Virus record (IMG/VR): IMGVR_UViG_3300029319_000071
Location: 10,947 to 52,528 of that record
Source of the DNA: a virus
Strand: one strand, 5' to 3'
DNA length: 41,582 bases
The notes beneath the pieces are model-generated. The model was not told where the DNA came from. It searched no databases and saw only the letters and a list, made by a program, of their open reading frames with translations. The position numbers and the translations under genes are program-made. Positions 25,144-34,905 of the stretch are shown one piece after another; the first letter of the stretch is position 1; each line of letters opens with the position of its first letter.

Positions 25144-26682
25144 TTATAGTAACCTTGCTAAGTCTCCGCAATCCCGTAACCATGGGAAGTCTCCTGATAA
25201 ATAGGCGCTTAAAGAAGAAAATAGTTCGTTTATTCCATCATCTATTCCCTTAAAGACACCATTCTTCCTCATAATCGGAATCACCTGCTTCGCAATCTCA
25301 ACATTTGGGATAACGTTGATAGTGTTAAAGAGAAATGCTGGAACAAATACGGACTTGACAATAGCGTCAAAATCTTTTGTTTTCATTAGATCGATCAGTA
25401 ATAACTCTGCGACAGAGGCGTCTGTTGGAGTCGCACTTAGTTTGAACACATCGTCAAGCTTAATATCATTAAATTTCTTACCCTCGGAGACCACCTTTAG
25501 GTAACCCTCGGATGCCTTGTAGTCCACTTCGGCAGCAGCCAAAACATATGTTACATGCGGATAGCGAGGGAAGATAGTGCTTGGTTTTTCAGAAAAGGCA
25601 TTGTACGATTCTTTAATGTACGGCTCTTCATAAAATATTGACTTTTCTGGAAATACTTTTATCAAATCAGGAGAGTTAAAATCAACTGGTGATTGTCTAA
25701 CTGCATCGATTGAGCTTCTGACCCCTAAAGATATGCTCTTGATATGAGCATCGAGAATCTCTCTAAACTCTGTTATATTTAAGTTTGGCAACTTTTCGCC
25801 TAACTCTGGGAATAGCACACGACTAAAATAGTTTTGAAAGTCCTCCACCGAACATACGAAAGTTCTCAGGGCTATCTGGGCGATGTCAGCTTCAAACTTA
25901 TTTTTTAGCGTTGGGCTTTCATTTCCGTCTGCCAAAGCAAACACCATCTTAACAATCGCCTGCGATACGGTTGCCACAGTGGTAGGGGATAGTCCCAAGT
26001 CACTAGAACAATTTCTAATGTCTGTAAATCCCTTAACACTCACCCTAACGTATGGCTCAAAACAAAACTTCGGTTCAGCATATACCGAGACTACACCACC
26101 AAAATCATCAGCATTAACAATGCCGGTTTCAGGTTGTGGCACACGGTAGAACTTCTTTTCGTCTTTGCCAGCTTTAATTTTTTCCCATGTTTTTATTTTT
26201 CCTTCTTCGTTCAAAAAGCTCAGCTTCCCAGTTTTTTCCATGAGGAAGAACTTGTTAATAGTGTCCTGCACAAAATCTTTTTTAGTGATATCCTTGTCAA
26301 AATCATTTAGCTCTGCCACGTTGGGAGTAGGATTGTACAATCTTTCACTAAGCTTTTTAACAGCTTGAAACACGGTCCTTTTGATAGCAACATCTGATAG
26401 TAATCTGACCTCAGTGTCAGACAGTTCATCAAAACGAATATCTGGGAATGTCTCTGATACGAGAGCTTGAGAAATAGTGGCTAACTCTTCTCTCTCAACC
26501 AGAGTCTGTTTGACATACTGAAAAAATAAATCAACCACCAACTCATCTGTTGGGGAGATAATCTTGTATTGGTTCATGTACACTGGTGGCAAAATGGAAA
26601 AGAATATCTCCATCACAATGTTTTTTACTTTTATATCTGCGCCGTATCCAAATAAGGCTGACGCTAACGCTCTACTGCTCAC
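25144..26682 (-). CDS. Unrecognised baseplate-module protein, 512 residues, GTG start
   Basis: I do not recognise this protein. It is mixed and mostly helical, with repeated short Leu/Phe/Val-rich helices and no catalytic motif. The position between the 1573-residue protein and gp25/gp6 genes suggests a baseplate component. The start is GTG at 26682, supported by GGAGGT five bases upstream, which lies inside the end of the preceding gene (the two overlap by 11 bases). The N-terminus MSSRALASALFGYG is not a signal peptide. Confidence 0.6.
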   Translation of the reverse strand: MSSRALASALFGYGADIKVKNIVMEIFFSILPPVYMNQYKIISPTDELVVDLFFQYVKQTLVEREELATISQALVSETFPDIRFDELSDTEVRLLSDVAIKRTVFQAVKKLSERLYNPTPNVAELNDFDKDITKKDFVQDTINKFFLMEKTGKLSFLNEEGKIKTWEKIKAGKDEKKFYRVPQPETGIVNADDFGGVVSVYAEPKFCFEPYVRVSVKGFTDIRNCSSDLGLSPTTVATVSQAIVKMVFALADGNESPTLKNKFEADIAQIALRTFVCSVEDFQNYFSRVLFPELGEKLPNLNITEFREILDAHIKSISLGVRSSIDAVRQSPVDFNSPDLIKVFPEKSIFYEEPYIKESYNAFSEKPSTIFPRYPHVTYVLAAAEVDYKASEGYLKVVSEGKKFNDIKLDDVFKLSATPTDASVAELLLIDLMKTKDFDAIVKSVFVPAFLFNTINVIPNVEIAKQVIPIMRKNGVFKGIDDGINELFSSLSAYLSGDFPWLRDCGDLARLL

Positions 26683-29600
26683 CTGCTACCTCCTTAATGG
26701 CGCTCACGATTTTCTCTTGCTGAGTCTTAGATAGAGTTCTTGGACCCAGCCAATCGCCAGCAAAATACTCGCCGTCTGCTTGAGTTGTTGAGTTCATCAA
26801 CTTTTGTGCCGCATAAAAAGCAGCGGGAGACTCTACAACATTGCCAACAAAGTTCGCTATCTTTTTGGGTTCGTTTAGTTCGCCGTCAGTCAGGTTTTTG
26901 TAAAAGTCTTTTAAACTAGCCTCGACCTTTTCAGTGAGCTTTGCCACATCCTGAGCTACAGTTTCCTCAAAAAACACATCGCTTAGGATGTTGTCAGATC
27001 TTAAAAAGAACAATACCGATGGAGGTTTTGGGTTAGTTTTGATGTTCTGTACTTGATTGATAATCCCTTGTAGCTGGGCTGGATCGCTAGGATCAAAACC
27101 TTTTGGAACCTTGATCTTTGTTTTTTGTGCCTCTAGATAAGGTTTAAAAAAGAAGTCAGCCACTTCGTCATATGGCTTGCCAAGTTCTTCCTTAATAGAG
27201 TTATCTATTTTACCTTGTACTTCTTTATATAAGCTATTCATGACTGAAGTTAAGGCTAGTTTTTGATCTTTGTCCAGGGACGGGAACAAACTAGTGGCTT
27301 TTAAAGAGTTCTCTATAACTGCTAAAAATATTTTATTTTGCGGGTTCTCGGCTTCTTGCAAGGCAATAAACTCAGAGTTCTCGGTGGTGAACTTGTTATA
27401 ATCGTACTCGTTATTCACAGTAAATGGTTCGGACAACTTTGGTAAATCACGATTAAACTCGTTTGCTCCATCATCTAGCTCAACTTGAAAGTCATTTAGT
27501 CCAATATTTAAGCTCAACAACGTGTTCTCGCCATTAGAGTACTCGTATTGAATACCATCGGTGTTTCGGGTTGCTTTAAGAACGTATTGTTGTTCTAACA
27601 GAGATACTGCGCCAGCAGCATTCTCCTGGGCATTGGGGTAAGCCTCATCAGAAAATGCTCTATATTTTGCTGGGAATCTTCTTGGATCTGGATCAAACGG
27701 CAAAAGTGCCAGCAAATTCTCTGCCCAAGCGTAAAAATAGTTCGGGTTATTTAACTCTCTCGATGCATCCAGCAAAGTTCTTTCTGTGCGGTTAATACCA
27801 GACACGCCAAAAAGTCCTGCCTCTAGGGCTGGCAAGAACGGTAAAAGGATTGGGTTAATAACAGCCAACACTTGCAACAAGTCTTGAAGGAACTCTTTTT
27901 CAAAAGAATCATTTCTTAACAGCGCGACTGTGTTGTCAGAGAATCTTTCTCCCAGCGCATTACTAAACACCTCTGGTCTCAGATTAAACTTTTTACGAAA
28001 ACTTCTGTTTTCTGGATCGCCATTGGTCTTTAGCACTTGGCTTAGCCAATAGTTGTTGTAAACAACACTGTATGCCAAAGATAAATCCGCTGTAATCACA
28101 TCATCTAAATCAGGCTTGTCGTCCAAAGAGCCGACATACAACCTTCTCAAAGTTCGATAATCAAAGTATGGTTTGATCCTTAGTTGTGTTACTAGTTGGG
28201 TAATGGCTCCTGAAAGCGCGAAGTTTGCAAAACCAGCTAGTAAGGCTGGAGCGGTGTTGATCTCGTTAATCAACCCAATGGTGCCGTTTAGCAACTCACA
28301 AAATGCGCTAACGCGGTCTGCCAGTTCTTCTCTGGCGTCGTCAACTTGTTGTTGAGCTTGTTGTTCTGTAAGTCCAGATCTTTCAGCGCTTCTAATAAGT
28401 TCGTCTCTAATACTTTTAATTGTTTCTGCGCCATCAACGATAGCAGGGGGGCACTCTTCTTGTCCCGTGATTGACTTAAACAAGGATGCGGCAATCAAAG
28501 CATCGTACTCGTAACTATCATTTAAGATGCTAAGCATTGTTCTGAACTCATCATCCGAGAAAGTGATCGGGTAAAAAATATTCTCAGCTACGAGCTTACC
28601 CTGCAAGAAAATAAATGTTGGTGCATCTCCTCCCAGAAGTGCTTTAAAGTGAGCGATGGGCATCGTAAGTGCCAGTTCAAAAATAAAGTCTCTTAGGGTA
28701 TCTGCGTTTATCGATTCAAATGTTGGTATTTTTTGGATGAGGCTGGCGGCGCGTTGAGCGTTTGCACCTGCCAAACCAGCACGAGCTAAGTCACCAGATT
28801 GCCTTGATAACGACTTATCTAGGCTTGAGGAAGACTGATCAATATCTGATTGCTCGCAGTCAGAGAAGTCAGCCCCACAGTCAATATCAAGTAGACTCAA
28901 AATGGATTGAACAAACGCAACGATTAAATCTTTTAGTATTTTTACTAACAAAGAGATTAAAAACCCTCTCAGGCATTTGTACCAATCAAGTGATGGAATA
29001 CTGGGTAACTCTCTATCATATATTAGCTTTGCAAGGGGGAAGTCTGGATTTTGTGTGGCTTCTCTCTCTAGGAACTCGGGGAAGTTTGTCACGGTGTCAA
29101 TAGCTTTCAGAGTGTTTTGGTACGCACCCATGGTATCAAAACTAGCTAAACATGCCAGTTCACCGCCTCCCAACTTTGATAGTTCGCATTTGAATCTATC
29201 AACCGCCTTAACAACAAACAGCGCCCAGTTACCCTTGTGCAGGACAGTGCTGTAAAGATCATCAAGAGTTTGAGCGCTTTTTACCGCGAACTCAACGCAG
29301 CCTGTGCCTCCGAATGCTTGCTCGATCAAATCGTTTCTGCGAAGATTCAACTCTCTCAGAACTGCTGCTTTTTCTTGCTCTGTTAAATCCGCTGTGAGGA
29401 TATCTTTTCCTCGTGATACCTTTTGTGAAAAGGGCTTCTCTTTGTAATACAAAGAATATTTGTACAACTTGTCAAAGAATGTTTTATATGTTCCTGCTCC
29501 ATTAATCGGAGAATATCTATCCTCATCAACCGCTAAAACGAACGAAAGCTCTGGGGCTGTGAGTCTAGACGTCAGATCATTAACGTCCTTGACATATCTG

Positions 29601-31393
29601 TTAATCTGCAAGGTGCCATAATCAAAATCGTCAATGAACGCTTTGTTATTAACAGACGTTGCATTAAGCCATGTGTACTGCTGAAGGAGCTTGTCCCACT
29701 CTGGTTCATATTCTACTAGATTATTCTTTTTATTTTTTCTTGTTACTCCGACGACATATGGTCCTTCAATATCGGAGTAGTCTGTAATATCTTCAAGTTT
29801 GCCATCAATGGTTACAGACTTAGTAATCTTTTTGTTGTTCGTAATACCATCCACATAGAGTTGCCCATTTATCAAAGAGTCCCTCACAATATCAGCTAAC
29901 CCATACACAAGGGCGTACTCCAGCTTTTTGTCATTTGGTGATGCTCTGTAAATGTACTCTAGGTTTGAAGCGTCCTTTTTAATGGCAGGGTCGGTGTTTT
30001 CTGCTCTCTTCTCTAAGACCTTAACTGCGTCTGCTAAGGTTGCAGCAAAATCTGTTACACCGTTTAAAGTTGAGCGAATCTGTTGAGAAATGCCTTGTTC
30101 CACAAGGACAACCTTGCCTTTTTCTAAAAACACCTCATTCACTTGTTCAGACAAAGTGTTATCTAAATTTAGTGTCAGCAGTGCTCTTGGAGTTAAGGTT
30201 GTTCTATCTAGCCTAATGCTGGAGATGTATTGTGGGACTCTAGCCTGACTGTGGATGTTCATTGTAAAAGCAGCCTTTGAAACCTGCTCCAGACCTGCTG
30301 GTGTTATCTCACCAAAAATGGCAGATGATTTTACAAAGGTGGGGATGTTTTTTATGTTATCAACTTGCTCATTAATGTCGCGTTGCAATGTCGAACTATC
30401 TTCTGTTTGCCCAGTGTAAATCGCCTTATCGTTGCCGTCACGCATTGATGTGTCAAACTTTGTTGCAAGTCGAGTTAAGTTTTGTAATCTGTTTTCAAAG
30501 TCGTCAGCGCCTATTTCTTTTGTTTGTTTGTTGTTAACATCAAATTCAATAATATCGTTGATGAGTGCGTGGGCTCTGTCAATGTTGTGAGGAGTTCCCT
30601 GTTGACTTTGCAAAATATCTTTTGTATGTTTTGGCTCAATGATTGGAACGGTCTTCGATGATGTCGCCAAACTCAAAGGAATTTTGTAAGTAAAGAATCC
30701 CCAGCGAGCGGTGGTTGGGATTTTTGGATTGTAGTCTATAATAAGCTTATCTGGTTGCCCAAGCATTTCTAAGAAAAATTCTTTCGACAAACCGAGCGAT
30801 TCCACACAACCATCGGCAAGAGCGGACCTGAACGTCTCAAAAGATAGAGCCTCCTTCGCCAACTCTTTATATCCTATGCCAAGCTCGTTACTAACTTGAT
30901 ATACATCTTTAAATGTGCCTTTTTCCAGTCGGGCGAACTGTTGTTCGTTTGGTCCAGCCGCTAGCGCAGCGGAGTCACGAGCGGAGGGCTCGTATAATAA
31001 GTTTGCAAACTCAACTTTTGACGCAGGATTTGCGACATTGCCCTGTACAGGGGGAGTTGTCAATGGCAAAAAGTAGAATGGCTGGACAATATCTATAGTA
31101 TTGTCGCCTGAGTTCCAATAACAAGCCGGTGTGTTTGCCAGTAGGTTCATGTTTGGGAGTAGTTTGCTTAGCTCCTTGAAAATCATAATAGCAACCATTG
31201 GATTGCTACCTGCCAATAAGGAACCGACTTGTTGACCAAACTTTTCTACAACCACTGTCTCATTCAAACGTTGTAGCACATCCCCGATCGGTAAAGATAT
31301 AAACTGCCCTGACAGTTCAAAGGTAAACTCTTCGCCGCTTGGGTTAAAGCTGTTTAGTATAGAAATCTCTTGTTTGAGTGGTTTTAGCTTCAT
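26672..31393 (-). CDS. Very large baseplate-module protein with a hydrophobic centre, 1573 residues
   Basis: No family is recognised. The N-terminal part is beta-rich (FELSGQFISLPIGDVLQRL), and the rest is dominated by charged helices. Around residues 803-835 there is a strongly hydrophobic run, FLISLLVKILKDLIVAFVQS and following residues, then CGADFSDCEQSD. It could be an amphipathic or membrane-active helix. A further mildly hydrophobic run (LLAGFANFALSGAI) occurs near 1055. The protein lies between the spike/amidase genes and gp25, where central hub and tube-initiation genes usually sit. Being so long, it could also act as a scaffold or an ejected protein. It starts at ATG 31393, one base after the upstream stop. 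Confidence 0.6.
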   Translation of the reverse strand: MKLKPLKQEISILNSFNPSGEEFTFELSGQFISLPIGDVLQRLNETVVVEKFGQQVGSLLAGSNPMVAIMIFKELSKLLPNMNLLANTPACYWNSGDNTIDIVQPFYFLPLTTPPVQGNVANPASKVEFANLLYEPSARDSAALAAGPNEQQFARLEKGTFKDVYQVSNELGIGYKELAKEALSFETFRSALADGCVESLGLSKEFFLEMLGQPDKLIIDYNPKIPTTARWGFFTYKIPLSLATSSKTVPIIEPKHTKDILQSQQGTPHNIDRAHALINDIIEFDVNNKQTKEIGADDFENRLQNLTRLATKFDTSMRDGNDKAIYTGQTEDSSTLQRDINEQVDNIKNIPTFVKSSAIFGEITPAGLEQVSKAAFTMNIHSQARVPQYISSIRLDRTTLTPRALLTLNLDNTLSEQVNEVFLEKGKVVLVEQGISQQIRSTLNGVTDFAATLADAVKVLEKRAENTDPAIKKDASNLEYIYRASPNDKKLEYALVYGLADIVRDSLINGQLYVDGITNNKKITKSVTIDGKLEDITDYSDIEGPYVVGVTRKNKKNNLVEYEPEWDKLLQQYTWLNATSVNNKAFIDDFDYGTLQINRYVKDVNDLTSRLTAPELSFVLAVDEDRYSPINGAGTYKTFFDKLYKYSLYYKEKPFSQKVSRGKDILTADLTEQEKAAVLRELNLRRNDLIEQAFGGTGCVEFAVKSAQTLDDLYSTVLHKGNWALFVVKAVDRFKCELSKLGGGELACLASFDTMGAYQNTLKAIDTVTNFPEFLEREATQNPDFPLAKLIYDRELPSIPSLDWYKCLRGFLISLLVKILKDLIVAFVQSILSLLDIDCGADFSDCEQSDIDQSSSSLDKSLSRQSGDLARAGLAGANAQRAASLIQKIPTFESINADTLRDFIFELALTMPIAHFKALLGGDAPTFIFLQGKLVAENIFYPITFSDDEFRTMLSILNDSYEYDALIAASLFKSITGQEECPPAIVDGAETIKSIRDELIRSAERSGLTEQQAQQQVDDAREELADRVSAFCELLNGTIGLINEINTAPALLAGFANFALSGAITQLVTQLRIKPYFDYRTLRRLYVGSLDDKPDLDDVITADLSLAYSVVYNNYWLSQVLKTNGDPENRSFRKKFNLRPEVFSNALGERFSDNTVALLRNDSFEKEFLQDLLQVLAVINPILLPFLPALEAGLFGVSGINRTERTLLDASRELNNPNYFYAWAENLLALLPFDPDPRRFPAKYRAFSDEAYPNAQENAAGAVSLLEQQYVLKATRNTDGIQYEYSNGENTLLSLNIGLNDFQVELDDGANEFNRDLPKLSEPFTVNNEYDYNKFTTENSEFIALQEAENPQNKIFLAVIENSLKATSLFPSLDKDQKLALTSVMNSLYKEVQGKIDNSIKEELGKPYDEVADFFFKPYLEAQKTKIKVPKGFDPSDPAQLQGIINQVQNIKTNPKPPSVLFFLRSDNILSDVFFEETVAQDVAKLTEKVEASLKDFYKNLTDGELNEPKKIANFVGNVVESPAAFYAAQKLMNSTTQADGEYFAGDWLGPRTLSKTQQEKIVSAIKEVAGEQ
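26688..26693 (-). promoter_or_regulatory. Ribosome binding site deciding a GTG start
   Basis: GGAGGT on the minus strand lies five bases before GTG at 26682. It is the strongest Shine-Dalgarno in the tail module and explains use of a non-ATG start. It lies in the coding sequence of the 1573-residue gene. Confidence 0.65.
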
Positions 31394-31394
31394 T

Positions 31395-32330
31395 TTATGT
31401 TGTCTTGTTGTGTGGGCTGCAAATAAATCTTCTTGCGCCGGGAGTTAGGTAATTAGTTTTAAACTCTGCATGTTGAAACTGTCTTGTATTCGTTTCTATG
31501 ATATTAACAGCGTTGTCAATAGTAGTTAACAATCCCTGAACAAAGGAGTTTGGATCAATCGGTGGAGTCGTTGGTCCAAGAGCAGACCCGTGAAAGTGCC
31601 CTATAAACTGTGCTTGTTGTTGGGTAATGATTTTTGTTATAATCCCAATCTGAGTGTCTAGAGTCGCGACATGATCCACCAGCCTGTTTAGAGCATCAAC
31701 CAAGTTTTGTCCTTTGACCAGGGGTTGAAGGTCAGTATTGCCTTTTGTGCTGTTGGCTGCGGCGATTAACTCAATGCCATACTCACCACCAATCTGTTTA
31801 TTCTTGCTGCTGTACCTGTCAGTCATGGTCACTAACTTAATAGCTTCTCTACTGACTATTCTAATACCATCTGCTTTCATTCCGATTGCAGATTTATTTT
31901 TTGATGCTCCATCAATAGAGCCCTTTTTTCGCAAAAGGTCGGTTAAATAAAGGTTGTCATCGATGTCTGTTTTTTGTGATAGATAAATGCGTGCAGAATC
32001 AAACTTAAAGTTTGGAGTCGTAAGCCCAGGCAACGAAGAATCGTCGCTTGCCTCCTTGATATAGTCTCTGCCTACATCACCAAAGCGACCGACGACCAGA
32101 TCCATAGCGGCAGCATTGGTCTCGCCAGCGTGACCAGCGCGTCCTCCACCTGGGTTATCCTTTCCTAAAACAATGTATGAGTCGCCATTTCGGATAACCT
32201 TCTCGCCAGAAAGCTGGCTGTACTCAAAAATAAACTCTCCAGGCATACGTGTGCCCTGGACCACTTTATCGTAGGCGTTGGGCAAGCCCTCGACATCGAC
32301 TCTACTTTGTATTGCTTTTTCTTTACTCAT
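31395..32330 (-). CDS. Probable baseplate spike / central puncturing protein, 311 residues
   Basis: The protein has a Gly/Asp-rich N-terminus (SYIVLGKDNPGGGRAGHAG) and, about residues 150-165, the segment GMKADGIRIVSREAIKLVT, of the kind found in beta-helical spike proteins. Near residue 245 it has GHFHGSALGPTTPP. An H-x-H pair followed by a Pro/Thr-rich stretch is reminiscent of metal-binding spike-tip domains (gpV, gp138-like), where histidines bind iron. The gene is directly downstream of the amidase gene with an ATGA overlap. Together the two could form the cell-puncturing device that T4 builds from gp5. The assignment is inferred from motif and position, without clear family identity. 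Confidence 0.5.
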   Translation of the reverse strand: MSKEKAIQSRVDVEGLPNAYDKVVQGTRMPGEFIFEYSQLSGEKVIRNGDSYIVLGKDNPGGGRAGHAGETNAAAMDLVVGRFGDVGRDYIKEASDDSSLPGLTTPNFKFDSARIYLSQKTDIDDNLYLTDLLRKKGSIDGASKNKSAIGMKADGIRIVSREAIKLVTMTDRYSSKNKQIGGEYGIELIAAANSTKGNTDLQPLVKGQNLVDALNRLVDHVATLDTQIGIITKIITQQQAQFIGHFHGSALGPTTPPIDPNSFVQGLLTTIDNAVNIIETNTRQFQHAEFKTNYLTPGARRFICSPHNKTT

Positions 32331-33673
32331 GGTTTTGGTATTGGTTGGTTTCTATTTTTACGGGCGGCGATATTCATTCTTGTGGTCTCTTGATAAGCTC
32401 GTTCAGGGCTAAAACCAAGTCCACGCAAATGACAATAACAAGATTCCCATCGACCGTCTGAATGTTGTTTACTTGGGTCTCCCTGGTTTGCCGAGCCGTG
32501 GGCAATAATGCCATTTCTCTTTTTATCTAATCCAAACGGCAAGACACCAAACTTAAATGTGCCATTAGGGCTAGCCTCAATGGATCGAAGTGGAATCGGC
32601 TGACCGTCTTTGCCTCGGACCAATGGTTGTAGTTTTAACAAAAGTTGCCAAAGAGCTTCCATTTGGTTCAAAGAGCCTGGAGTAAATTTTTTGGATGGGG
32701 CTCCAAGTCGGCTGGGATTGAGCATTTCAATGCTGATAGCTCGGGAGTTTAAAGAACCCTGAGCCGCAGATTTAGTTTGTAAGTCAGTTAGTTGCGTTGT
32801 TACGCCATTGTCGTCGATAACAAAGTGGACAGATAGGTTCTTGTCATTTAAGATCTTTACGACACTATCGAGAGATGTTGCACCGGCAGAGATATGAAGG
32901 CAAAAACACGTAACCTCTTTCAATTTTCTGGGGTTATTTTGATTTCTTGCGAATACATTTTGAAACGGCACCCCTGGTACTTGAGATTGCAGCGGAGTGA
33001 ATCCTTCAACATCTTCACAGGGTTGGTCGTCTATCGAAGCGTTTGGAAGCCGTGTAGGCTCGACCGTGGATTGTTGAGGCTGAACACTTGGCAGACTACC
33101 AGCCTGAGTTGCTGGAGTTGGGGTGTTCGATGATGGGGCTGGAGCACTTACGACTGCGCTTGGCTTGTTGCAAAACTGGCTTGTGGCTGATGTGGTGCTT
33201 TGTGGTCTTGCATCAGTAGTTTGTGATGTTACATCGCGAACGAACTTGCCAACTGAGTAATCACCATCGGTGAACGAGACCTCAATGACAGAGTTTACGG
33301 CAATGTTGGCTGCGTCACCTGTAAGCTCGACTGTGGTTAAAAGTTGTTGATAGTTGTCTGGTGTGATCCTGTTAGCCACAACATCATGAATGACATCAAA
33401 AAACACATAAGCTCTTGCAGTCTGTGTCGTGGTGCTAGAGTCATAGAGAAATGAGAATATGGATGAATCTTCATCTTTAGGATTTGTTTGTTCAACCTTC
33501 ATCACGATTCCGGTTAAGGACGGATACTTGGGAACAGAAAACTGTTTATTAAGTTGCTCTCCAATAGATAAAACATCATCACTATCTGTAACGAAGAAGT
33601 TTTGCTTGGCGACAGCGGCGATCTTGTTTAAGGAACCCCTTTTTATCTCTTTGAGATTAACTGTTTTATCCAT
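32327..33673 (-). CDS. Baseplate-associated peptidoglycan amidase (Amidase_2), 448 residues
   Basis: Three parts are visible. Residues 1-150 form an N-terminal domain, possibly of the OB/gp5 or tail-adaptor type. Residues about 150-225 are a Pro/Ser/Thr/Gln-rich linker. Residues about 250-440 are an N-acetylmuramoyl-L-alanine amidase domain. Zinc ligands fit H260 (CFCLHISAG), H392 (IIAHGSANQGD) and H404 (KQHSDG), with the catalytic-side SVHFVID at 281-287 and ISIEMLNP at 313-320. It would cut the amide bond between muramic acid and the peptide stem, locally opening the wall during infection, the role that T4 gp5 lysozyme plays with a different enzyme. It overlaps the probable spike gene (ATGA). 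A free endolysin is less likely given the N-terminal domain and location. Confidence 0.82.
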   Translation of the reverse strand: MDKTVNLKEIKRGSLNKIAAVAKQNFFVTDSDDVLSIGEQLNKQFSVPKYPSLTGIVMKVEQTNPKDEDSSIFSFLYDSSTTTQTARAYVFFDVIHDVVANRITPDNYQQLLTTVELTGDAANIAVNSVIEVSFTDGDYSVGKFVRDVTSQTTDARPQSTTSATSQFCNKPSAVVSAPAPSSNTPTPATQAGSLPSVQPQQSTVEPTRLPNASIDDQPCEDVEGFTPLQSQVPGVPFQNVFARNQNNPRKLKEVTCFCLHISAGATSLDSVVKILNDKNLSVHFVIDDNGVTTQLTDLQTKSAAQGSLNSRAISIEMLNPSRLGAPSKKFTPGSLNQMEALWQLLLKLQPLVRGKDGQPIPLRSIEASPNGTFKFGVLPFGLDKKRNGIIAHGSANQGDPSKQHSDGRWESCYCHLRGLGFSPERAYQETTRMNIAARKNRNQPIPKP

Positions 33674-33970
33674 CTACTCATCCTCCTCCTTGTTTTCATT
33701 GAGGTTGTCGTAGATGGCATCGATGTCTGCTGAAGATATAGTTTCGGTTTGTTTAGTGGTCTTAGCTATTAGGGAAGCTACCTTTACTAGCTGCTCGTTA
33801 GAGCGCTGTAGTGTCTCCAAATACTTAGCCACAATAAGACCTTGACGACCATGGTCTGCTCTCCCTTGATGAATGTCTTGGCACATCTCATCTAGAGCAG
33901 TATTGGTCGCCTCTCGGTCAAGTCTTATATTTTTTATTGCTTCTTCTAGAAGTTCTTCATATTTCGCCAT
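33674..33970 (-). CDS. Small helical protein of unknown function, 98 residues
   Basis: A very helical, charged protein with a predicted coiled-coil character: the stretch GLIVAKYLETLQRSNEQLV near residues 43-61 is followed by an acidic C-terminus ending NENKEEDE. No cysteine cluster, membrane segment or enzymatic motif. It overlaps the sigma factor gene upstream by 14 bases and directly abuts the amidase gene, so it is translated with both. A regulatory or small-terminase-like role is conceivable but not supported. Confidence 0.6.
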   Translation of the reverse strand: MAKYEELLEEAIKNIRLDREATNTALDEMCQDIHQGRADHGRQGLIVAKYLETLQRSNEQLVKVASLIAKTTKQTETISSADIDAIYDNLNENKEEDE

Positions 33971-34634
33971 CGTTCCAATCTGACCTAAAGCCCCTATATC
34001 TCACTTTTAGTTTCGTGAGGACAGTCGCGATTTGCTTTGTATTCAAATCGGTGATCTCCCTCATGTATAGGTAAATAGCTTTTTTATTGAAAATTTCTAT
34101 TTGATCAGAGTGTTCAAACAGAACTTTAATGGCGTTTATAACCTTCACTTCGTTTTCTTTCTCAGCCGCCTCGTACCACTCATCAATGTTGTGGCGCAGA
34201 TGAGAGAAGAACTCTGCACGAGCACGCTCTGCCTCATAGGGGATTTCATCAGTGAGGGGGTGCTCTAGATTTTTAGATTCCTCGATTTGTGTTTCGGTTT
34301 TTAACCTTTTGGTTGTCTTTTTCACCTTGTGAATAAACCAGTTTTTGGTGACCACCGAAAAGTATGAGAATGCCTTTGAACCCTTGTCTGGGTCGTATTT
34401 ATCTAGGATGGTGACGAGCCAAGCTTTACACTCTTCACGAAGATAGTCAATGTTGGGGAGCGTTGTGAACTTGTACGTGTAAATGATTTTATCAACAAGC
34501 TCATCAAATGCAGGGTGGATAAACTCAATGTATAGCTTTTCCTTCTTATACCTGTCACTCGTCCTACAGTATTCTACTATTGCGTCCTCGTGAACTTTTG
34601 TAAAGTATTTTCTTTTAGTTCGTCTTTTCGCCAT
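33957..34634 (-). CDS. 55: Late-transcription sigma factor, T4 gp55-like
   Basis: This 225-residue basic protein contains a sigma-70 region-2-like core, about residues 67-107: ECKAWLVTILDKYDPDKG, then KAFSYFSVVTKNWFIHKVKK. DPDKG.KAF.YF is the hallmark of the T4-type gp55 family, which binds host RNA polymerase and recognises the short late promoter. The N-terminus is rich in Lys/Arg. The C-terminal helices (about 160-215) may hold the sliding-clamp or gp33-like contact, not identifiable here. Neighbours are small proteins and the baseplate genes it would switch on. Not a full sigma factor: region 4 is not seen, as in gp55. Confidence 0.85.
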   Translation of the reverse strand: MAKRRTKRKYFTKVHEDAIVEYCRTSDRYKKEKLYIEFIHPAFDELVDKIIYTYKFTTLPNIDYLREECKAWLVTILDKYDPDKGSKAFSYFSVVTKNWFIHKVKKTTKRLKTETQIEESKNLEHPLTDEIPYEAERARAEFFSHLRHNIDEWYEAAEKENEVKVINAIKVLFEHSDQIEIFNKKAIYLYMREITDLNTKQIATVLTKLKVRYRGFRSDWNDGEI

Positions 34635-34905
34635 CGCCTCTTATCTCCTCTTGTATTCTCGTAACATCTTCAAGTGCTGTTTTAAGCTGGTCAGTGGCAT
34701 CTACGAAAGCCTGGATGATAGGATCTCCATAGTAAGTCTCGTTGCCATTAATCCTCTGCACTAAATCTTCAAATTCACTAATCTCAGCCTGTAGGTCATA
34801 AAGCCTAGTCTGAATGTTTTTTAATGTCTCAGAAAAGTTCCAACAAAGATATAGTAGTGCCAAAACTACACTTGATAGAATCCCTGGGAGTAGCCAGCTA
34901 GTCAT
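34615..34905 (-). CDS. Small membrane-anchored coiled-coil protein, 96 residues
   Basis: One N-terminal hydrophobic segment (WLLPGILSSVVLALLYLCW, residues 4-22) is followed by a long charged coiled coil (NIQTRLYDLQAEISEFEDLV and beyond). The topology resembles an inner-membrane protein or spanin-like protein, but no cysteine lipobox is present and no family is recognised. AGGAG lies ten bases before ATG at 34905. It overlaps the sigma factor gene by 20 bases and the zinc-ribbon gene by eight. Confidence 0.6.
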   Translation of the reverse strand: MTSWLLPGILSSVVLALLYLCWNFSETLKNIQTRLYDLQAEISEFEDLVQRINGNETYYGDPIIQAFVDATDQLKTALEDVTRIQEEIRGDGEKTN

